Assembly: GCF_004122735.1 (NCBI RefSeq)
Contig: NZ_SDIF01000001.1
Coordinates: 1 to 64,000, forward strand
Direction of reading: 5' to 3'
DNA length: 64,000 bases
From: Streptomyces sioyaensis
GTDB lineage: Bacteria > Actinomycetota > Actinomycetes > Streptomycetales > Streptomycetaceae
Shown: positions 16,326 through 23,763 of the stretch, in pieces
Layout of the letters: the number at the start of each line of letters is the position of its first letter
Position numbering within the stretch: the stretch's first letter is position 1
Notes under the pieces: generated by a model
The model's input: only the letters and a program-made list of their open reading frames with translations
The model's database searches: none
Told to the model about the DNA's origin: nothing
Position numbers and translations under genes: made by a program

Positions 16326-16733
16326 TCATGCCCGGTCTCCCTCCGGTGGGGCGGTGCGCAGGGTCCGCACCGCGCTTTCCAGGGCTCGGCGGTCGGCGGC
16401 CGTCCGGCCGTACCCGGTTCCGGGCAGGCCGATCAGCATGCGGTGGTGGTCGAGCACGACCTCGGCCGCCCGGAGTGCGGCTCGCCGGTCGCCGGGGCGG
16501 CCGCCGGCGACGGCCGTCACCAGCCCGGTCACCTCGGCGAGATAGCGCAGCCAGCGCTGCTGGGTGCCGCGCAGGATCAGCCGCTCGACGCGGTGCCGCT
16601 CGGCCCGCGCCGCTTCGGCGGGGGTGTGGGCCATGTCCCGTACGGCGGTGCGCAGGGCCGCGACGGTGGTGGGCAGTTCCCGCTCCGGTTCGGGGGTGAG
16701 TCCGAGCCAGACCAGGCTCCGACGACGGCTCAT
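16326..16733 (-). CDS. Conserved hypothetical protein upstream of NuoF-like gene
   Basis: A 135-residue, strongly helical, Arg/Ala/Leu-rich soluble protein with no cysteine, no membrane segment and no motif I can name. ATG at 16733 has GGAGG about six bases upstream. The stop is 19 bases before the NuoF-like start, so the two are almost certainly cotranscribed. It is the first gene after the TetR-type palindrome. Because the pair is conserved in order only with the flavoprotein here, a small accessory or regulatory subunit is possible, but no function can be read. Confidence 0.65.
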   Translation of the reverse strand: MSRRRSLVWLGLTPEPERELPTTVAALRTAVRDMAHTPAEAARAERHRVERLILRGTQQRWLRYLAEVTGLVTAVAGGRPGDRRAALRAAEVVLDHHRMLIGLPGTGYGRTAADRRALESAVRTLRTAPPEGDRA

Positions 16734-16809
16734 GAGTGCCTCCGGGCGCAGGGTGTCCGGCCGCGTCCGGGCCCCCTGCGACGGAGCACCGGAGCGGCAC
16801 CTCCACTAC

Positions 16810-16827
16810 ACTAACTAATCAGTTAGT
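16810..16827. promoter_or_regulatory. TetR-type palindromic operator
   Basis: ACTAACT-AATC-AGTTAGT is a perfect 7-base inverted repeat with a 4-base centre. It lies 77 bases upstream of the hypothetical/NuoF-like genes (minus) and 147 bases upstream of the Rieske gene (plus). ACTAACT/AGTTAGT half sites are a common TetR-family operator type. It is the AT-richest spot in the divergent region and could cover promoters in both directions. Confidence 0.65.
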
Positions 16828-16973
16828 CAGGACACAACCCTGACGTCGCTGAACCCGCCGGTGTGCCGACGACCGGCCAATGGCTCAGCGCAGATCCCGG
16901 CAGGCCGGTACGGGGCCCGGCACGGCGCCCGGCACCGTCTCGACCCGCCCGTGCGGCACGGAGGAGTGATTCG

Positions 16974-18125
16974 ATGCGCCCTGAAGCCACCACCACGGTC
17001 CCGGAACAGGACGTCCCCGGGCAGGCACTGCCCGCCCGCTACTACACCGACCCGGCTCTGGTCCCCGCCGAGACACGGCACATCTTCGCCAGGTCCTGGC
17101 AGCTCGTGTGCCATGAATCCGATCTCCCCGGCCCCGGCGCGCGGCTCGCCGCCACCGTCGCGGACCGCGAGGTGCTGGTCGTGCGCACCGGGGACGGCAC
17201 CCTCGCCGGACACCTCAATGTGTGCCGGCACCGCGGCACCCGTCTGGTCTCCGCGCCCGAACCGTCCGGCAAGGCCATCCGGTGCCCGTATCACGGCTGG
17301 ACGTACAAGCTCGACGGACGGCTGGTCGGCGCGCCCGAGGCACGCCAGATCCCCTGTCTGGACAAGCCGGCGCTCGGTCTCTTCCCGGTCCGGGTCGAGT
17401 CGTTCCTCGGGTTCGTGTTCGCCAACCTCGACCCGGACGCGGTGCCGCTGGCGGAGCAGTGCGCCCAACTGGCCGCGGCCGTCGGCCACTACGCGGGCGC
17501 CGACCTGGTACCGGTGGGCCGCGGCCGCATCCACGATCTGGCCGGCGCCGAGGTGCAGCAGGCCAACTGGAAGGTCACGGTCGACAATTACCTGGAGGGC
17601 TATCACATCCCGGTCGCCCACCCCGGGCTGATGCGCCTGCTCGACTACCGGCGCTACACCTGCGAGACCGCCGAGGCGTATGCGCTCTTCGCCTCACCGC
17701 TGCGGGACAAGCCGTCCTCGAACCGGGCCGAGCGGCTCTACCAGCGGCTCGCCTCCCCCATGCCCGGGCTGACCGAGGCGGACCGGCGGGTCTGGCGGTA
17801 CGCGGTGATCTACCCCAACACGCTCCTCGACTTCTACCCCGACCACGTACTCGCCTGGACCGCCATCCCGACGGCGGTCGACCGGGTCGCCGTCCCCGGC
17901 GCCTTCTACACCCGCCGCGGGGCCAGTGCCCGCACCCGGCTCGCCCGACGGCTCAACATCCACATCGGCTGGCTCACCAATGACGAGGACGTCGCCTTGG
18001 TGTCCCGGGTGCAAAGGGGCCTCGGCACGCCGGGCTTCGAGCCGGGTCCGCTGTCCCGCCGGGAGGCCGCGGTCGGCTGGTTCGCCGACCGGATACGCGC
18101 CGACCTCCGGGGCGCGGCGCGCTGA
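16974..18125 (+). CDS. Rieske non-heme iron oxygenase, alpha subunit
   Basis: A 383-residue ring-hydroxylating-type oxygenase alpha subunit. The Rieske [2Fe-2S] ligands are Cys84-x-His86 (NVCRHRGT) and Cys104-x2-His107 (CPYHGWTYK). The mononuclear iron site is NYLEGYHIPVAHPGL with His211 and His216, and an Asp in NDEDVALVS (Asp337 or Asp339). The NYLEGYHxPVAHPG pattern resembles choline/glycine-betaine monooxygenases and related N-demethylases more than classic naphthalene-type dioxygenases. No beta subunit or dedicated reductase is adjacent. ATG at 16974 has GGAGGAG seven bases upstream. The divergent NuoF-like flavoprotein and the shared palindrome suggest a functional unit. Confidence 0.92.
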   Translation: MRPEATTTVPEQDVPGQALPARYYTDPALVPAETRHIFARSWQLVCHESDLPGPGARLAATVADREVLVVRTGDGTLAGHLNVCRHRGTRLVSAPEPSGKAIRCPYHGWTYKLDGRLVGAPEARQIPCLDKPALGLFPVRVESFLGFVFANLDPDAVPLAEQCAQLAAAVGHYAGADLVPVGRGRIHDLAGAEVQQANWKVTVDNYLEGYHIPVAHPGLMRLLDYRRYTCETAEAYALFASPLRDKPSSNRAERLYQRLASPMPGLTEADRRVWRYAVIYPNTLLDFYPDHVLAWTAIPTAVDRVAVPGAFYTRRGASARTRLARRLNIHIGWLTNDEDVALVSRVQRGLGTPGFEPGPLSRREAAVGWFADRIRADLRGAAR

Positions 18126-18132
18126 TCCCAGG

Positions 18133-19053
18133 TCACGGCGGTCCGGCTTCGGCGGCGGTCCCGCCGGGCGTCGCGGGGGCGGTGCCCGGTGCGCCCGTCA
18201 GGTCCCGGGCCAGGGCGACGCGGGAGAGCAGCACCGCGCCCCACAGGACCAGCGCGACGCCCAGGGCCTCGGGCAGCAGCCACCAGCCGGCCCGTACCCG
18301 CTCGTCGTAGAGGGTGACGCCCAGCGACAGGCTGACCAGTGCGTCCCCGAGGGTGAGCACCGGCTGCGAGGCGGTCAGCGGGCCCGATTGCATGGCGTTC
18401 TCCAGGAGGAAGATGGCCAGGATCCCGACCGCGGCGAAGCCGTAGGTCTGCCATGCGGTGAAGAACGCGCCGGGGCCGCCGGCCTGCCAGGTGTGGGTCG
18501 CGTCCTTCATCAGGGCCGCGGTGAGTGCGTAGGAGACGGCCGTGGCCCCGGCGAAGCAGGCCGCCCGCATTCCGCCCGCACCGCGGCGGAGCGCGGCACC
18601 GACGGCCGTGGCGATCACCGCGGCGCAGACCACGAGGGCGGGCACCCAGCGGCCGAACGGGGCGTGGTCGGTGCCGATGGTGGGCGCGGCGGCGGCGAGG
18701 GCGGAGCCGAGTCCGACGACCAGCAGCACCACTCCCACCCAGCCGCTGCGGGAGATCCGGCCGCCGAGGAGCACCCGCCCGATGAGCAGCGCGAGCGGCA
18801 GTTCCAGGACGAAGAGCGGCTGCACCACCGACAGCGCCCCCTGCGACAGTGCCAGCGCCTGGAAGCACGCCGCGGCGACGACCGCCAGCATCCCGCCGAG
18901 CCAGACGGCACGGTGCAGCAGATCGACGAGCAGCCCCAGCCGCAATCCGGCGGACAGCGGGACGGTACGGGCCGCGCGCCGCTGCAGCACCGTGGCCAGT
19001 GCGTTGCTGGCCGCCGCGAGCAGCGCGAACAGCACGGACGGCCATGCGGACAC
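18133..19053 (-). CDS. EamA/DMT-family membrane transporter
   Basis: A 306-residue membrane protein with about ten hydrophobic segments in two related halves, the pattern of drug/metabolite transporters (for example AAASNALATVLQRRAARTVPL in TM1, SVVQPLFVLELPLALLIGRVL in TM3-4, SQPVLTLGDALVSLSLGVTL late). The SVVQPL/ASQPVL pair is typical of the EamA repeat. Substrate and direction cannot be told. GTG at 19053 has GGAGG seven bases upstream. It converges on the Rieske gene with only seven bases between stops, so read-through antisense transcription is possible. Confidence 0.85.
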   Translation of the reverse strand: MSAWPSVLFALLAAASNALATVLQRRAARTVPLSAGLRLGLLVDLLHRAVWLGGMLAVVAAACFQALALSQGALSVVQPLFVLELPLALLIGRVLLGGRISRSGWVGVVLLVVGLGSALAAAAPTIGTDHAPFGRWVPALVVCAAVIATAVGAALRRGAGGMRAACFAGATAVSYALTAALMKDATHTWQAGGPGAFFTAWQTYGFAAVGILAIFLLENAMQSGPLTASQPVLTLGDALVSLSLGVTLYDERVRAGWWLLPEALGVALVLWGAVLLSRVALARDLTGAPGTAPATPGGTAAEAGPP

Positions 19054-19454
19054 GCGCCCACCTCCTCGTCGGCCCCCGGGCACCGGGCGGGTCCCGCGCC
19101 GGTCGTGGGGCGGGGCGGGGGTGGCGCCGTGGTGGGATCCGACGCTATCGGCAGGCCGGCGCGGACCCCCGGCGACACGGGCGCCGGACGGCCCCATTCG
19201 CCGATCCGGACGGCTGCCTCCGGGGCACCGCGGGCCGCGTGCCGGGCTCCGGAGGGGCGTATCCGGAGTGCGCATCCGGCCGTATCCGGGGGCCGTCCGG
19301 CGCTGTCCGACGTGCCGTCCGGCCGCGTACGGGGTGGCAGATCTTGCCCCCGGCGGCGTCGAACGCGCAGGTCACAGCCCTCGGCCGGAGGGCGGCAGGT
19401 GGCGCAATGTTGCGGCAACACCATTGGCCGGATCCCGTCGGTATGGTCCACCGC
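19054..19454. other. Divergent intergenic region, EamA / GntR
   Basis: About 400 bases without a supportable gene. The half near the GntR gene holds the imperfect palindrome at 19405-19426. No clear -35/-10 pair or RNA gene was recognised. Confidence 0.45.
19405..19426. promoter_or_regulatory. Imperfect palindrome before gntR
   Basis: CAATG at 19405-19409 and CATTG at 19422-19426 flank an inner TTGCGGCAA (19410-19418), making nested inverted repeats about 30 bases before the GntR start. A GntR-type autoregulatory site is plausible. The GntR gene has no clear Shine-Dalgarno, so this also overlaps its probable promoter. Confidence 0.35.
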
Positions 19455-20225
19455 ATGCCAGCCGAACGCACCCGCCAGCACACCACTCCGGTAGCGGCCG
19501 CCCGCCGTCGCCGGCTCCGCGCGGACCGCGCCCGGCAGCTCGCCGACCTGCTGCGCCATCAGGTGCTCGCGGGCCGCTTCCCCGACGGCGTACTGCCGCA
19601 CGAGGAGGTGATCGGCGCGGATTACGGCGCGTCGCGCAACACCGTGCGCCAGGCTCTGGACCTGCTGCGTGCCGAACAGCTCGTGGAACGCCAGCCGGGT
19701 GTGGGCACGGTCGTGGTGTGCCGCAAGTACCCGCATGCCCTGGACCGGTTGCGGGGTCTCGCCGAGACCCTGCACGCGCACGGCAGGGTCACCAATGAGG
19801 TACGCACCATCAACCCGGTCGCCGCACCGGCCCCGGTGGCGGACCGGCTGCGGATCCCGCCGCGCGGCGAGGTGCTGTACGTGGAGCGGCTGCGCAGGCT
19901 GGACGGTCTGCCGCTGTCCCTGGACCTCACCTATGTCCCGATGGGCCTCGGTCTGTCGCTGCTCGACGCCGACCTGGAGAACAACGACGTGTTCCGGCTG
20001 ATCGAGGAGGCCGCCGGACAGCCGCTGGGCACCGCCGAGATCAGCCTGGAGGCCGTCAACGCCGATGCCCACTCGGCTGCCGTGCTGGAGGCTCCCCGCG
20101 GCACGGCCCTGCTGATGCTCGAACGGCTCACCCATCTCGCCGACGGCTCCCCCGTCGACCTGGAGTTCATCCGCTTCCGCGGGGACCGCCTCACCATGCG
20201 GGGCCTGTTGCACCGCACGCTCTGA
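19455..20225 (+). CDS. GntR/HutC family regulator
   Basis: A 256-residue regulator of the HutC subfamily. The winged helix-turn-helix spans about residues 24-92 (ARQLADLLRHQVLAGRF, EVIGADYGASRNTVRQALDLL, ERQPGVGTVV). A UTRA effector domain follows (about 105-250; GEVLYVERLRRLDGLPLSLDL, LTHLADGSPVDLEFIRFRGDR). It sits 88 bases upstream of the ferredoxin gene and heads the ferredoxin/ABC/flavoprotein cassette, so it is the likely regulator with the imported substrate or a product as effector. ATG at 19455 is taken; an in-frame ATG at 19443 is an alternative. Confidence 0.88.
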   Translation: MPAERTRQHTTPVAAARRRRLRADRARQLADLLRHQVLAGRFPDGVLPHEEVIGADYGASRNTVRQALDLLRAEQLVERQPGVGTVVVCRKYPHALDRLRGLAETLHAHGRVTNEVRTINPVAAPAPVADRLRIPPRGEVLYVERLRRLDGLPLSLDLTYVPMGLGLSLLDADLENNDVFRLIEEAAGQPLGTAEISLEAVNADAHSAAVLEAPRGTALLMLERLTHLADGSPVDLEFIRFRGDRLTMRGLLHRTL

Positions 20226-20238
20226 GCCCCGCCGCCCG

Positions 20239-20281
20239 CTCCTCCCCTCCGCTCCCTTCTCCTCCCTTCCCTCCCTTCCTC
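20239..20281. repeat. Polypyrimidine tract with G-quadruplex potential on the minus strand
   Basis: A run of about 43 bases made almost only of C and T (repeating CTCCC and TTCC words) fills the gap between the GntR stop and the ferredoxin. The complementary strand has at least four runs of three or more G within 35 bases, which meets the usual G-quadruplex pattern. It could also be a simple low-complexity spacer. Confidence 0.6.
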
Positions 20282-20313
20282 ATCCGCTCCCGCCCGCCTG
20301 CCCGGAGACCGCC

Positions 20314-20541
20314 ATGCCTCTTGTGCCCCAACGCGGCGATGTGCCCGTGACCATCGACGAGTCCCGGTGCATCGACGGCTGCACGCTGTGCGTCGACATG
20401 TGCCCGCTGGACTCGCTCGCCATCGACCCGGCGAGCAACAAGGCCTACATGCACGTCGACGAGTGCTGGTACTGCGGCCCGTGCGCCGCGCGCTGTCCCA
20501 CCGGTGCGGTCACGGTCAACATGCCCTATCTGTTGCGATGA
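20314..20541 (+). CDS. 2[4Fe-4S] ferredoxin, AprB-like
   Basis: A 75-residue electron carrier with two complete cluster motifs: CIDGCTLCVDMCP at about residues 18-30 and CWYCGPCAARCP at about 51-62, eight cysteines in all. The second motif, preceded by HVDECW, and the short C tail resemble the beta subunit of adenylylsulfate (APS) reductase more than a free bacterial ferredoxin. It is encoded 13 bases before the ABC lipoprotein and in the same direction as an AprA-like flavoprotein, which is the expected redox partner. The start ATG at 20314 follows CGGAGACC. Confidence 0.9.
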   Translation: MPLVPQRGDVPVTIDESRCIDGCTLCVDMCPLDSLAIDPASNKAYMHVDECWYCGPCAARCPTGAVTVNMPYLLR

Positions 20542-20554
20542 GAGGCCTCCGTCC

Positions 20555-22006
20555 ATGAGCTCCCGACTCCCGGGCTCCCCGTCCACTCCGTTCCCCAACA
20601 CCTCCCCCGCCGGGTCCGCTCCCGCCCCCAGTTCCGCCGCCCGGCGTCCGGCCGGCCGTCGCATACTGGTGGCGGCGCTGTCGTCCACCCTGCTGATGAG
20701 CTCGCTCAGCGGCTGCGGCAGCACCGCGGACGCCTCGGACGACAAGACCGTCACCGTGACCGTCGGCTACCAGTCCAAGACCATCAACACCGTCACCGCC
20801 GGAACCCTGCTCCGCTCGCTGGGCTCCTTCGAACGTGCGCTGCGCGCCCAGGGCAGGCGCGACGGCAGGACGTACAAGGTGCGGTGGCAGGACTATGCGA
20901 CCGGTGCGCCGATCACCGCGCAGATGGTCGCGGGGAAGGTCGACATCGGCTCGATGGGCGACTTCCCGCTGCTCATCAACGCCGCCCGCGGCACGCAGCT
21001 GCACGCCCCGACCCGCCTGGTCTCCGTCACCGGCTACAACCTGCGCGGCGCGCTCAACACCATTGTCACCAGGCCCGGTTCGCCGCTGCGCTCGCTGGCG
21101 GACCTGCGCGGCAAGAACGTCTCCAGCAGCGTCGGCTCGGCCTCCGACGGCACGCTCGTCCGGGCGCTGCAGCGGGCCGGGATCGACCCGGAGCAGGGCA
21201 TCCACAAGCTCAACCAGCAGCCGGCCGTGGGGGCTTCGGCGCTGCGGTCGGGCAGCGCGGACGCCCTCTCCCAGTTCGTCGCCTGGCCTGGGCTGCTCGC
21301 CTTCCAGGGCAAGGCGCAGGCGCTCTACGACGGGGGCGCGCTCGGCCTGCCCACCTTCCACGGCGTGACGGTGCGGAACGCCTTCGCCGAACGGCACCCC
21401 GCGCTGGTGCGCGCGTTCCTGACCGCACAGCGGGACGCGACGCGCTATCTGCAGGCCCATCCGGTCGACGCCGCCCAGAAGGTCGCCTCGGCCACCGGGC
21501 TGCCGCCCGAGGTGGTCTACCTCTACAACGGCTCCGGCGGCATCGCCACCTTCGATCCCACCCTCAAGCCACAACTGCTCGCCGCACTGAAGAAGGACGT
21601 ACCGGTGCTGCGCGCGGCGAAGCTGACCGGGCCGGTCGATGTGGACTCCTTCGTCGACGACCGCTACCTCAGGCAGAGTTACGGCAGCGGCTACGCCAAG
21701 GCCGTGCGCAGCACCGCGCATCCGTCGCCGGACGAGGTGTGGCTGCGCGGCGAGGACCGTACCCACACCTTCGCCGGGCCGGCCGCGCTGCTGCGGTTCG
21801 TCGCCGCCCACCACGGCACGGTGCGGGCCGCGTACACAGCCGATACGACGACCGGCAGCCGCTGGTTCGCCGACAAGTCGGTCTGGGTGCACGACGGAAA
21901 CCGGCTGCTGCCCTTCACCGCCCGGGCCACCGCCGACGCGTGGACGCACCGGCACCGCGGGGCCCGCACCGTCAGCTACGCCGCCGCGCTGGAGCTGGCC
22001 CGGTGA
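20555..22006 (+). CDS. ABC importer substrate-binding lipoprotein with NosL-like C-terminal domain
   Basis: A 483-residue SsuA/NrtA/ThiY-type (NMT1-like) binding protein. A basic N region leads to a hydrophobic stretch and the lipobox LSGC (lipidated Cys54). The binding fold follows (VGYQSKTINTVTAGTL, GKVDIGSMGDFPLLI, LRGKNVSSSVGSASD). From about residue 385 a second domain begins. THTFAGPAALLRFVAAHHGTV, AAYTADTTTGSRWFADKSVWV and FTARATADAW align in order with NosL-family copper chaperone folds, although the NosL metal Cys motif is absent. Usual SsuA-like proteins have 310-340 residues, so this is a fusion. The stop overlaps the permease start by GTGA. Confidence 0.82.
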   Translation: MSSRLPGSPSTPFPNTSPAGSAPAPSSAARRPAGRRILVAALSSTLLMSSLSGCGSTADASDDKTVTVTVGYQSKTINTVTAGTLLRSLGSFERALRAQGRRDGRTYKVRWQDYATGAPITAQMVAGKVDIGSMGDFPLLINAARGTQLHAPTRLVSVTGYNLRGALNTIVTRPGSPLRSLADLRGKNVSSSVGSASDGTLVRALQRAGIDPEQGIHKLNQQPAVGASALRSGSADALSQFVAWPGLLAFQGKAQALYDGGALGLPTFHGVTVRNAFAERHPALVRAFLTAQRDATRYLQAHPVDAAQKVASATGLPPEVVYLYNGSGGIATFDPTLKPQLLAALKKDVPVLRAAKLTGPVDVDSFVDDRYLRQSYGSGYAKAVRSTAHPSPDEVWLRGEDRTHTFAGPAALLRFVAAHHGTVRAAYTADTTTGSRWFADKSVWVHDGNRLLPFTARATADAWTHRHRGARTVSYAAALELAR

Positions 22007-22892
22007 ACGCGCCCGCCACCACGGCCGGCACGGCCCCGCGGACGGGCCCGCGTCCGGCGCCCTGGACCCGGCACGTCCGGCGTACGGCAGCGGTCCTCGC
22101 GGCGCTCGCCCTGTGGCAGCTGCTCGCTCAGTTCCGGGTGCACCTGTGGCTGCGGTTCTCCCAGTTCCCGACGGTCACCGAGACGGCCCGGGAGTTCGCC
22201 CGCCGGCTCGGCACCGGCGCCTACTGGCAGGACGTGTCCGAAAGCCTGACCCGGATCGTCGGCGGCTTCGCCCTCGCGGCCGTACTGGGCGTCGCCGTCG
22301 GAACCGCGCTCGCCCGCTCCGCCCTGGCCTTCGACCTGCTCGGCCCGCTCCTCGAAGTGCTGCGCCCGATACCGGCGATCGCGCTGGTGCCGGTGGCGAT
22401 CCTGCTGTTCCCCAGCAATGAACAGGGCATCGTCTTCATCACCTTCGCCGCGGCGTTCTTCCCGGTCACGGTCTCCACCCGGCATGCGGTGCGGGCGCTG
22501 ACGCCGGTCTGGGAGGAAGCGGTCCGCACCATGGGCGCGGGCCGGTGGCGGGTGCTGTGGTCGGTGGTACTGCCGGGGGCGCTGCCCGGCATCCTCGGCG
22601 GGCTGTCGGTCGGGGTCGGGGTCTCGTGGATCTGTGTGATCTCCGCCGAGATGATCTCCGGTGAGTACGGCGTGGGCTATCGCACGTGGCAGGACTACAC
22701 CGTCCTCGACTATCCGGGAGTCTTCGTCGGGATGGCCACCATCGGCCTGCTCGGCCGGCTCACCTCCACGGGGGTGGAGCTGCTGGGGCGGCGCCTGACC
22801 CGGTGGCTGCCGCGGACGGCGGACGGGCCGGGCCCGCCCGCGGGCGCGCGGGTGCGGTGGCGGCGGGCCCGCGCGGTGCCGGGGGGATCCTC

Positions 22893-22896
<4 letters not shown>
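22003..22896 (+). CDS. ABC permease, sulfonate/nitrate/taurine type
   Basis: A 297-residue inner-membrane permease of the SsuC/TauC/NrtB family. It has about six membrane segments and the EAA loop that docks the ATPase (EEAVRTMGAGRWRVLWSVVLP, about residues 168-188). The GTG start at 22003 overlaps the binding-protein stop and its own stop overlaps the ATPase start, so the three genes are translationally chained. The last 25 residues are a basic Arg-rich cytoplasmic tail. The import substrate is probably a small anion or sulfonate by family, but family alone does not settle it. Confidence 0.9.
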
Positions 22897-23699
<803 letters not shown>

Positions 23700-23763
23700 A
23701 CCCGCCCCTGACCCCGTGACCGGTCACGTCCTCCGACGTGACCGGCGACCGAAAGGCACCGCC

